A stretch of DNA of 47,978 bases, taken from positions 1-47,978 of the forward strand of contig QYZZ01000094.1 of the NCBI GenBank assembly GCA_003838145.1, written 5' to 3'. This document shows, in pieces, positions 26,518-33,309 of this stretch. A program made the translations under genes and the position numbers. Below the pieces are notes generated by a model that saw nothing but the letters and a program-made list of their open reading frames with translations, did not search any database and was not told the DNA's origin. The stretch's first letter is position 1. Each line of letters opens with the position of its first letter. Source of the stretch: Tindallia sp. MSAO_Bac2 (GTDB lineage: Bacteria > Bacillota > Clostridia > Peptostreptococcales > Tindalliaceae).

Positions 26518-27342
26518 TTAATTCTCTCCCTCTCTGAATTCTTTTATTCTTCTGTAAAGGGTGCTTACCGAACCAAGGCCAAGAAGTGCAGCTGCCTCTT
26601 TAGCCGTTATTTCGCCTTTGTTCATTTTTCCCATGACTTCCTCCAACTTTGGTTTGGAGACTTTTATTTTCTTTCTGCCTTTGTAAACCTTATTTTTCCT
26701 GGCTTCTTCAATTCCTTTTTTTTGTTTGTCTTTTCGCTTTAAGTATTCGCTCTTAAACAGGTGGTGCACTATTCTAAAAATAGCTTCTCTGTTTTCTGCG
26801 TTGATGGTCATATCATCGGCTTCCAGGTTAGCACCTGTGGTGATAATGGTGAGCAAAACCTTCAGCTTTTCAAAATATGTTTTGCAGAAATCATCAATGG
26901 TCCTGATGCGAATGACATCGCCAAAAACGATCTCATCCAGATTGTTTTTGGCAGCAGGTGCTTTATGCCTTTTGACAATCAGCCGATCCCCGGTATACAC
27001 TTTATCTGTTCGGATCAACCATTCCAGCTTATCCAGATACTCCATACCGACTTCATCAAGAAGGTCCCATAGATCTTCCCGATTCTCCTGCGGGGTTCTT
27101 TCATAGATAAAGGTAGGGGTTTTGTTTTCACGTGTATACATTTCTTTTTGCAGATCAAGATTTAATCCGGGAATGCCCTGAAAAAACGAAGGGTCACAAA
27201 GCTTGATAATGTTGTAATGCGGTTTAAAGGTATACACAAAGGATTCGTCTTCATAAGTTATTTGCTCAATGGAACAAACAGCGTATTCCAAATTCATATG
27301 GTCAACCGCATATATCATTCCTTGTACCACATGTCTTTTCAC
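26518..27342 (-). CDS. Unknown protein with C-terminal resolvase-type helix-turn-helix, kinase partner
   Basis: A 274-residue protein. The first ~200 residues match no family I can name and look like a mixed alpha/beta domain. A basic linker (KRKDKQKKGIEEARKNKVYKGRK in part) leads to a C-terminal HTH like that of serine resolvases (KGEITAKEAAALLGLGSVST, then LYRRIKEF). No resolvase catalytic domain is present. The GTG start overlaps the kinase stop by four bases (GTGA), with GGAAAGG upstream. It may be the DNA-binding regulator, antitoxin or substrate of the kinase. Confidence 0.65.
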   Translation of the reverse strand: MKRHVVQGMIYAVDHMNLEYAVCSIEQITYEDESFVYTFKPHYNIIKLCDPSFFQGIPGLNLDLQKEMYTRENKTPTFIYERTPQENREDLWDLLDEVGMEYLDKLEWLIRTDKVYTGDRLIVKRHKAPAAKNNLDEIVFGDVIRIRTIDDFCKTYFEKLKVLLTIITTGANLEADDMTINAENREAIFRIVHHLFKSEYLKRKDKQKKGIEEARKNKVYKGRKKIKVSKPKLEEVMGKMNKGEITAKEAAALLGLGSVSTLYRRIKEFREGEN

Positions 27343-28190
27343 TTAGTCACCATCCTTTCCCATGAATCCCTGATTATTCTGTCATATCGGTGTTGAATGA
27401 TATGCTGGTAGAATCTTTTTTGCGTTTCATTAATAAGTGGGGCCTCATTAATAATGTTAAAGATGCCGGATAAATCAAACCGCTGATAAATATAAACCAA
27501 TGCTTCGTTACACTCCGGATATTGTAAACTACTGATCACTTCATAGTAGGAACTCTTCTTTCCATTCAACAAAATTTGAGAAGTCGGAAATGTATAGATC
27601 CTCCTGTTTGTTTCCACTTCACTGTTTATAATAGCTTCCATTTCTGTTTCGTCTGTCAGATTAGGAAAAAGGCAAGAGCCATTATCAAAAACCGGCGCTA
27701 ATCGATACTCATTATTTTCTTTAATGAAGCCCCAATTACCACCATGCCTGTCAAAGTTGCCCAGCAGTGCATCCACCACATATAATTTCCAGAACATCCC
27801 GATGGTTTCATTTACATCTTTCAGCTTATTATTTGCTCTCAGAATATCTGTGATATCCTCATAAGAATAAGTGAAGTTTTCCCGATCTTCATCAATGCTG
27901 CTTTCCCCTATATCATTGAAAGCAACAAACTGTTGGTTTCCCGTGACAAAATCCTTGATGGCGACGACATCCTGACCGTCGTAGGTTCCCAAATAGGCTT
28001 CCTGTACATCGATACCCAGCTGTGCAAATATTTTGGATCCCAAGTATTCCGAAAGATGGTTATTACGTATTCCAAAGGGAGTTTTCTTTCTGAACTTAAT
28101 AATAAAGTCTTCATGATCGATGGTAATGCCTATTTTTCTTTCTGCTCCGCTATAAAGTTTGTTGTTTTTATTAAAATGGCTGTAATCCAT
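27339..28190 (-). CDS. HipA/CtkA-like serine/threonine protein kinase
   Basis: About 283 residues, the size of the compact CtkA-type kinases and much shorter than HipA (about 440) because the N-terminal HipA subdomain is missing. The catalytic loop reads LLGNFDRHGGNWGF and the metal-binding loop APVFDNGSCLF, both hallmarks of the HipA/CtkA fold. Near the N-terminus, LYSGAERKIGI resembles the Ser-containing nucleotide loop where HipA kinases autophosphorylate. The start is the ATG after GGAGGGAG; an in-frame reading from 28265 would begin inside the promoter. It is the first gene of a two-gene module. Confidence 0.78.
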   Translation of the reverse strand: MDYSHFNKNNKLYSGAERKIGITIDHEDFIIKFRKKTPFGIRNNHLSEYLGSKIFAQLGIDVQEAYLGTYDGQDVVAIKDFVTGNQQFVAFNDIGESSIDEDRENFTYSYEDITDILRANNKLKDVNETIGMFWKLYVVDALLGNFDRHGGNWGFIKENNEYRLAPVFDNGSCLFPNLTDETEMEAIINSEVETNRRIYTFPTSQILLNGKKSSYYEVISSLQYPECNEALVYIYQRFDLSGIFNIINEAPLINETQKRFYQHIIQHRYDRIIRDSWERMVTK

Positions 28191-28236
28191 AGCTCCCTCC
28201 GTGTCAATGGGGTATATTTTTGTTTTTAATACAGTC

Positions 28237-28265
28237 AGTATAACGAGTTTGATCATGCGTGTCAA
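28237..28265 (-). promoter_or_regulatory. Strong sigma-A promoter of the kinase/HTH module
   Basis: TTGACA (28265-28260) and TATACT (28242-28237) on the minus strand are separated by 17 bases, about 45 bases ahead of the kinase start. A TGATCA palindrome lies in the spacer and could be part of an operator. Confidence 0.75.
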
Positions 28266-28339
28266 GATGGTAACAAAGACGCTTCGCGTCTATTGTAATT
28301 GAGAATTGATGATTGATAATGGATAGTTAAGTTCAAATG

Positions 28340-28390
28340 CCCATGGGGCACTCGTACCCATGGGGCACTCGTACCCAAGGGGCACTCGTC
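28340..28390. repeat. Three tandem 17-bp repeats
   Basis: The unit CCCATGGGGCACTCGTA occurs twice exactly (28340-28356 and 28357-28373). A third copy differs at two bases (28374-28390). It lies between the kinase promoter and the cobalt-operon terminator, next to an AT-rich stretch with GAGAATTGATGATTGATAAT. There are no spacers, so it is not a CRISPR array. Confidence 0.85.
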
Positions 28391-28406
28391 CTATTTCCTA
28401 TACCTT

Positions 28407-28448
28407 AAAAAACCACGCTCCATTAGGAATAATGGAGCGTGGTTTTTT
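28407..28448 (-). terminator. Strong terminator of the cobalt-transport operon
   Basis: A perfect 19-bp stem (28407-28425 with 28430-28448) with a 4-base loop carries A6 at one foot and T6 at the other, so it works on either strand. It lies 10 bases past the stop of the NikL-like gene. Confidence 0.9.
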
Positions 28449-28457
28449 CGCTATTAT

Positions 28458-28877
28458 CTATACTTCAGCAGCCTTGCGTTTATTTGTCCGGTGTTGAAAA
28501 AAAGCAGCAATCAGAATGAAAATGGCCAGAACTCCAGCAACGGTGGGAATTCTTGGGAGTTGTTTCCGCGTTTCTTCTCCAATTACGTATTCCGCCCGAT
28601 GACCAAAGTTATCCTTTGCCACCAGTCTAACAGCATCTTTTGCAGCGTAACTGAAATATCCTTGCCGGTCCACGTTGCCACGCTCTATTTCCTTGTCTGC
28701 TTCATCATATACAATGACTTCAGCATGGCGATTTGGAGTGCCATCGTCAAAGATAACCTGTACTTTTCCCTCTTCCACAGCTTCAATAAACATGGCATGA
28801 GCATATGCCGAAAGGCTTGAAAAAAAAGTGATGATAATCAGTGCAATGCTTACTGCCATAACGCTATTGTTTTTCAT
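28458..28877 (-). CDS. NikL/CbiN-like accessory component of the cobalt/nickel ECF transporter
   Basis: A 139-residue protein. An N-terminal signal or anchor helix (about 7-26) precedes an exported Ig-like domain of ~75 residues beginning AHAMFIEAVEEGKVQV. A C-terminal membrane helix follows (about 110-130). The layout matches NikL-type accessory proteins that replace CbiN/NikN in some group I ECF transporters. A His right after the predicted cleavage site could be a metal ligand. It is the last gene of the operon after cbiM. The assignment rests on topology, context and the YDEADKEIERGNVDRQGYF-type strand pattern. Confidence 0.7.
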   Translation of the reverse strand: MKNNSVMAVSIALIIITFFSSLSAYAHAMFIEAVEEGKVQVIFDDGTPNRHAEVIVYDEADKEIERGNVDRQGYFSYAAKDAVRLVAKDNFGHRAEYVIGEETRKQLPRIPTVAGVLAIFILIAAFFQHRTNKRKAAEV

Positions 28878-28900
28878 TCTTTATCACCCCTTTCCCTTTC

Positions 28901-29503
28901 CTACTGGCTGAGCAGCATCTCCGGTTTGGCTTTTTCGACTAACTGAATTGCTGAACCGGTTACCAGTGCCTCTATGGCAACCAGAGGAATGTGTCCGGCG
29001 ATCAGGATGTTAATGACGGACAAAAATCCCTCTCCAAATCGTGGGTCTGTCAGGAAAAGCAATACCACCAACAACCCTACTGTGATGGCGACGGATAAGC
29101 CGCCTAACAGAGCGCCCCTGAAAAATACGGCGCGGCCCGGCATTCCATGATACAGTCTATAGGAAATGAGCGCCGGAATGGAAAGCATCACTGTATTGGC
29201 ACCAAGGGTGGTTAACCCTCCGTGTTGAAAAAGCACTGCCTGTAGCAATAGACCGACAAAAATGGCCAGGGGCGCCCTTCTTCCCAGCATGACCCCCAGC
29301 AAACCGGAAAATAAGGGATGGATCGTCGATGGCCCCACAGGTATGCTGATGAGGGACACCGCAAAAAAGGCACCGGCCATCAGACTGGTTTTGGGTATTT
29401 CTTCTTCTTTCATTCCCTTTACGGAATAGGCTAATGTTGCTGCCGTAAGGGCTGTGGTTCCAGCCGCGACTGGCGTGCTTAAAACGCCATCGGAAATGTG
29501 CAT
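28901..29503 (-). CDS. cbiM: Cobalt/nickel ECF transporter substrate-binding membrane protein CbiM
   Basis: A 200-residue membrane protein, the S-component that binds the metal ion. The absolutely typical N-terminus MHISDGVLS places His2 as a ligand of Co or Ni. Further family blocks are GPSTIHPLFSGLLGVMLG and FQHGGLTTLGANTV. Six or so membrane helices are predicted. AGGAGG precedes the ATG. The cobalamin riboswitch upstream of the operon argues for cobalt as the ion. Confidence 0.93.
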   Translation of the reverse strand: MHISDGVLSTPVAAGTTALTAATLAYSVKGMKEEEIPKTSLMAGAFFAVSLISIPVGPSTIHPLFSGLLGVMLGRRAPLAIFVGLLLQAVLFQHGGLTTLGANTVMLSIPALISYRLYHGMPGRAVFFRGALLGGLSVAITVGLLVVLLFLTDPRFGEGFLSVINILIAGHIPLVAIEALVTGSAIQLVEKAKPEMLLSQ

Positions 29504-29550
29504 GTTATGTTCCTCCTAACACGTGCATCCACTATTCTTTACTGTATTTT

Positions 29551-30012
29551 TCACTGTACTTTTACTTCAATGGCCGGTGTCTCGTACTCCACTTCCCCAT
29601 CGTGGATAAACTGGAATACTACCTGAGTGGTGCCTTCCTGCTCACCTCTAATATGAACATGGTCGCCATGCAGATCAAAGCTTGCAATGCCTTCTTTAGC
29701 ACCTTCGGCCAAGGCAACACCCAGTGCATGATGATCTCCATCCAGCACTTCTTCCCCGCCGTCTTCTTCAATGTATGCTCCCAGAGACATACTTTCTCCC
29801 GCAACGACTTCCGGAAGACTTCCATGCCAGTGATCCCCATGTACATAAGCTACAACTTCATCTTCGCTCCGATAAATAATCTCAAAAGCTGTGATTTCTT
29901 CCTGAGCGTCCTCTTCCTGTGGCTCTGCCGCTCCTGAACACCCGGCCAGCAGCAAAACTCCTGTCAAAAGCAAAACTCCCAACATCTTTTTCCACTCTCT
30001 CAACTTCATCAT
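29551..30012 (-). CDS. His-rich lipoprotein inside the cobalt-transport operon
   Basis: A 153-residue lipoprotein (lipobox LLLAGC, Cys near 25) between cbiO and cbiM. After an acidic linker, its domain shows HGDHWHG, GDHHALG and HGDHVHIRG motifs, so many potential Co, Ni or Zn ligands lie on the outer face of the membrane. It is homologous over its length to the lipoprotein at 25832, sharing DHWHG, LGxYIE, HGDH and YETPxIxV. It may scavenge the ion and hand it to CbiM. No such subunit belongs to the standard CbiMNQO set and I cannot name the family. ATG at 30012 or 30009 follows GAGGAGG. Confidence 0.8.
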   Translation of the reverse strand: MMKLREWKKMLGVLLLTGVLLLAGCSGAAEPQEEDAQEEITAFEIIYRSEDEVVAYVHGDHWHGSLPEVVAGESMSLGAYIEEDGGEEVLDGDHHALGVALAEGAKEGIASFDLHGDHVHIRGEQEGTTQVVFQFIHDGEVEYETPAIEVKVQ

Positions 30013-30027
30013 AAATCCTCCTCATTA

Positions 30028-30870
30028 TTATTTTTCTATATCAAGCCTTATTATTTGATGCTGGCTTAATAGCTTGGTACCCTCGATAATTGCCTGGGCC
30101 TCTTCTACGGTACGGGGTTTTTCCTCATGGTTTTTGAAAAGCTTTGCCAGAGCAGGCATTGGTAACGATGCCTCCCGGAGCAGTGCTTCATCTCGAAGCA
30201 GGTCATATTCTCCACAGGCCAGTACCTTTCCGCTTTTCATCATAATCACTTCATCTGCCCACCCATAGGCCATATCCACGTCATGAGTGCTGTACACCAG
30301 AGTAGCTCCCTCATCTACCAGCTGATCCAGGATATTTCTGAAGTGGACTGCCGCCTCCGGATCCAGGCCGGAAAAGGGTTCATCAAAAGCCAGCACCTGA
30401 GGTTTCATGGCCAATAGCCCTGCGATGGCAGCTCGTTTCTTTTGACCCAGGCTCAGGCAGTAGGGTGGCCGTTGAGCCAGTTCAGCCATATCAACTCTGT
30501 CAAGGGCTTCCTTTACTCTTTGATTCACCGTAGCCGGATCCAGCTTTAGGTTTCGAGGCCCAAAGGCAATATCATTAAAGATCGTGGTGGAAAACAGCTG
30601 ATCATCCGGATTGTCGAAAAGCAATCCCACCTTTTTCCTCACTTCCTGCATATGTTTTTTATCCACCGTCAATCCCTGGATTTTCACTTCCCCCTGCTGA
30701 GCTGGGATAATACCGTTCAGATGATAGATCAGCGTCGTTTTCCCACTGCCATTTATTCCTAAAATTGCGGTTTTTGCGCCTGCTTTGATTTGAAGGTTAA
30801 CTTCCTTAAAAGCCGGCGTTGTATCCGGATATACATAACTTAATCCAATGGTTTCGATTGCAGTCATCAT
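30028..30870 (-). CDS. cbiO: Cobalt/nickel ECF transporter ATPase CbiO
   Basis: A 280-residue ABC ATPase of the energy-coupling-factor type. Walker A is GINGSGKTT, the signature is LSLGQKKRAAIAG and Walker B is VLAFDEP. The Q-loop segment GLLFDNPDDQLFS is diagnostic for CbiO/EcfA proteins. Its start overlaps the cbiQ stop by four bases (ATGA). It energises uptake together with CbiQ and CbiM. Confidence 0.94.
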   Translation of the reverse strand: MMTAIETIGLSYVYPDTTPAFKEVNLQIKAGAKTAILGINGSGKTTLIYHLNGIIPAQQGEVKIQGLTVDKKHMQEVRKKVGLLFDNPDDQLFSTTIFNDIAFGPRNLKLDPATVNQRVKEALDRVDMAELAQRPPYCLSLGQKKRAAIAGLLAMKPQVLAFDEPFSGLDPEAAVHFRNILDQLVDEGATLVYSTHDVDMAYGWADEVIMMKSGKVLACGEYDLLRDEALLREASLPMPALAKLFKNHEEKPRTVEEAQAIIEGTKLLSQHQIIRLDIEK

Positions 30871-31613
30871 AGCACCCCCTGCTCCAGCATAATAAGCATT
30901 ATTATAAAAACGATTGGAATTCCTGCTCTGGTACAGTCTGTCCCTGTTATCTTTCTCGGTTTTCCAATCGGCATTTCCCCTTGAAAGCTGCGGGATACCA
31001 TGGCCCGGTAAACGGTTTCGGAGCGGTTGATGGATTTAATAAAGAGTCCGCCAAAGAGCTCACCATAAATACCCAGAGAATATCGACTTAGGTGTGCATT
31101 TAACAGTCTGGATTTCAGGGCCTTCATGATTGTCTGCATATCCCGGATAAACAGAAATCCATATCGATAGGCCAGGTAAATGGTGGTGGTGATTATTGTC
31201 GGCATTTTAAGGTGTTCCAAAGCCTCCAGCATTTCTTCAATGGGCTGGTTGAAAAAAACAAACAGGGTGAAGGTCATCGCTGTCAGGGCTTTCAGTACAA
31301 TCAGGGCAGCAAACTCCACCCGGTCCGGAGACGGTGGTGTGCCTGCTCCAAATATCAGCGGCAGGCTCATCAGTCCCAGGAAAGGGATCAAAACCGACAG
31401 TTTTTTTATCAGCTGAATCAGAGACAGTCCAGACCAAAAGGCATGCAGGATGGCAAAGACTAAAGCTGTAAGCAGTAACCTCACATCCCCCAGGCTAATG
31501 ACACCAAAAACATAAATCAATCCGGATATCAATTTAGTCCGAGGATTCCAGGTGTTTTTGTTTTTGATGACTTCTTCTTCAAAATGTTGTGGTGCATGGT
31601 GGTGAGCGCTCAT
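30867..31613 (-). CDS. cbiQ: Cobalt/nickel ECF transporter transmembrane coupling protein CbiQ
   Basis: A 248-residue T-component, first gene of the operon. About five membrane helices are followed by the coupling helix with the Ala-Arg-type motifs (YRAMVSRSFQGEMP). The N-terminus MSAHHHAPQH is His-rich and could bind metal. AAAGGAG lies nine bases before the ATG, directly downstream of the riboswitch terminator. Operon order is cbiQ-cbiO-lipoprotein-cbiM-nikL-like, which differs from the usual cbiMNQO. Confidence 0.9.
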   Translation of the reverse strand: MSAHHHAPQHFEEEVIKNKNTWNPRTKLISGLIYVFGVISLGDVRLLLTALVFAILHAFWSGLSLIQLIKKLSVLIPFLGLMSLPLIFGAGTPPSPDRVEFAALIVLKALTAMTFTLFVFFNQPIEEMLEALEHLKMPTIITTTIYLAYRYGFLFIRDMQTIMKALKSRLLNAHLSRYSLGIYGELFGGLFIKSINRSETVYRAMVSRSFQGEMPIGKPRKITGTDCTRAGIPIVFIIMLIMLEQGVL

Positions 31614-31639
31614 TCCAGAACTCCTTTAAGACAAATTTT

Positions 31640-31683
31640 TTTTCAAAAAAATTTCCGGTCTTCAAATAGAAGTACCGGAATTT
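31640..31683 (-). terminator. Terminator of the cobalamin riboswitch expression platform
   Basis: On the minus strand TTCCGGT and ACCGGAA pair (31674-31680 with 31653-31659), extended by an inner GAAG/CTTC with one bulged base. A run of seven T follows. It lies between the aptamer and the cbiQ ribosome binding site, so cobalamin-bound aptamer would favour stopping here. Confidence 0.8.
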
Positions 31684-31769
31684 CAGACGCAAACATGACA
31701 CACCCACAGCCGAAAACGGAGTAAGTGTTTGCACAATGACCAGCCCTTTCACTCGAAGGGTAACGCATT

Positions 31770-31925
31770 AGCACTCAGGCAGGTCTCCTGGCTTGCATTC
31801 AACGCCTCCCTCACCTTCCCGGCTAATTACCAGTGGTTTTTGAGGTTGGCTCCTGCTTACAGTGACGGGATCGCACCGGACTTTCACCGGTTTCCCTATT
31901 CTCCCTTACGGGCACCTGAATGGTT
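31770..31925 (-). promoter_or_regulatory. Cobalamin (B12) riboswitch aptamer
   Basis: The conserved B12 box AGCCAGGAGACCTGCC is read on the minus strand at 31793-31778. Upstream of it come GGTGCCCGTAAGGG-AATAGGGAA, GTGAAAGTCCGGTGCG and CCCGTCACTGTAAGC, all canonical aptamer segments. TCAGG and CCTGA close the P1 stem. It controls the leftward cobalt-transport operon starting at 31613. Confidence 0.95.
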
Positions 31926-32237
31926 CTATGAAATTTTTCTTGTTACTTGAATTACTACTTGGCTTACTGAAAATTATTACACTTTATTAATTTTTTGTCA
32001 AGGGATATAAAATTCGAAAGATTTAACAGATGTATTTGAAATAGCAACTGGCTTCCCAACAAAAACCTCTATGAGCCCCAACAAAACCCCATGGTAAAAC
32101 TTTTTAAAACCTGTAGAATCATAGATGGTAATACACCACCAACAAATTCCCGGAAATAATGATAAATCCGAAATGAGGTGAATCCGACGAATCCCCTACT
32201 GTTTGGTGCCAACTTAATTAAAAAAGGAGTGTTTGAA
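31926..32237. other. Intergenic region upstream of the Cache-domain gene
   Basis: About 310 bases without a recognisable gene. The left end carries the likely promoter region of the riboswitch transcript, AT-rich and leftward. The right end leads to the Cache-domain gene (AAAAGGAG at 32222-32229). I see no clear paired -35/-10 for either direction. Confidence 0.4.
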
Positions 32238-32777
32238 ATGAAAATAACCAACATGAAAACAACATTACTATCCACCGCAGCCATTTTAGCTTTGGCTATT
32301 ATGATGATGACAACCAGTCTGGGTGCATCCATCGGTGAAACTGTTAATCTTAACTTAACCAGCCAGGCTCATGGTCAGGAATCCGTTCCTAATGAAACAC
32401 AGCGGACTCCCGTATCTTCTTTTGACGCAGCAGAGCTGATTTATCTGGAAGCCGTTTCTTTACATCCTATTGTTTTGGATGATCATGTAACTTACGAAGA
32501 AAAAATGGCTTTCTTTGAAGCCGAAGCAGAAAAAGCCGGCTATATCGGCTTTCGTTTTGCTGACCTTCAGGGAAATGCCGTTGCCCTGGATCAGCAAGGT
32601 GCAGAGCTGGATGTTTCCGACCGCCAGTACTTTCAAAATGCATTAGCCGGCGAGCCTAACGTTTCCGATGTACTGGTAAGCAAAGAAACAGGAGAGTCAA
32701 TTGTTGTTTATGCAACTCCTGTGTATCTTAATGATAGTTTAGCAGGCGTTCTCTTCGCCTCCAGAACAGCTAATTAG
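32238..32777 (+). CDS. Exported stand-alone Cache-type sensor-domain protein
   Basis: About 180 residues. A signal peptide or anchor (about 6-30) is followed by a low-complexity Gln/Thr-rich linker and one Cache/PDC-like domain. The hallmarks are GYIGFRFADLQGNAVALDQQ, DVSDRQYFQNALAG and GESIVVYATPVY, as in chemoreceptors and sensor kinases. No HAMP, kinase or signalling domain follows, and the stop is followed at once by a strong terminator, so it is not a simple truncation. The ATG follows AAAAGGAG. It may bind a small ligand outside the cell and present it to another receptor. Confidence 0.75.
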   Translation: MKITNMKTTLLSTAAILALAIMMMTTSLGASIGETVNLNLTSQAHGQESVPNETQRTPVSSFDAAELIYLEAVSLHPIVLDDHVTYEEKMAFFEAEAEKAGYIGFRFADLQGNAVALDQQGAELDVSDRQYFQNALAGEPNVSDVLVSKETGESIVVYATPVYLNDSLAGVLFASRTAN

Positions 32778-32785
32778 TTAAATTG

Positions 32786-32823
32786 AAAACGTCTGAGACA
32801 ATTGATAATGTCTCAGACGTTTT
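32786..32823. terminator. Bidirectional terminator between two convergent genes
   Basis: A 15-bp stem (AAAACGTCTGAGACA 32786-32800 with its complement 32809-32823) is followed by T on the plus strand and preceded by A on the other, so it can end both the Cache gene and the leftward secreted-protein gene. Confidence 0.88.
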
Positions 32824-32836
32824 TTTGTTTTTCTGC

Positions 32837-33217
32837 TTATTGCCAGTTGCCGCCTCTTTGTCCTCCAAATCCGCCTCTCGGACCTCCAGAACCTCTCATG
32901 CCGCCGCTAAAGCCTCTCATGAAACCGCCCATAAGCCCACCTTCTCTATGGCAAAGTCCATAACCGGATGCAGACCCTGGGCCAACACCAAGTTCCCGCT
33001 CAAGATGGAATTCTTTCATTTCTTCCCAGTGCTCTTGTCGCCACTCAGCCTCCTCTTCCGAGATCAGACCTTCATCCACAGCTTCTTCAAGCCTTTCCTG
33101 TCTCCATTGCAGCATATCGTTGTACCACTGAGGCACTTCTACTGTTTCTGCAAAACTGACCATTCCAAAGGCCAATACTAAAACCATTGTAATTCCTAAT
33201 GCTAATCTTTTTTTCAT
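32837..33217 (-). CDS. Small secreted protein, DUF2680-like with Gly/Arg-rich tail
   Basis: A 126-residue protein. A signal peptide (about 1-23, cut after FA) precedes a helical acidic segment (EERLEEAVDEGLISEEEAEWR-like) resembling DUF2680 repeats. The C-terminal ~35 residues are rich in Gly, Arg and Met (GGFMRGFSGGMRGSGG). The function is unknown. The mix of acidic helix and basic Gly-rich tail suggests wall or polymer association. GAGGAG is upstream of the ATG. Confidence 0.6.
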   Translation of the reverse strand: MKKRLALGITMVLVLAFGMVSFAETVEVPQWYNDMLQWRQERLEEAVDEGLISEEEAEWRQEHWEEMKEFHLERELGVGPGSASGYGLCHREGGLMGGFMRGFSGGMRGSGGPRGGFGGQRGGNWQ

Positions 33218-33309
33218 ATCTGACTCCTCCTGTACAACTGAATTTTATCATATTCAAATCGTAACATAGGAATGTGTCGATTATGTGACAAAGGCAAATT
33301 AATATACAA

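Noticed and set aside
28340..28390. CRISPR array
   Set aside because: The three repeats are directly adjacent without spacers and no cas gene is present.
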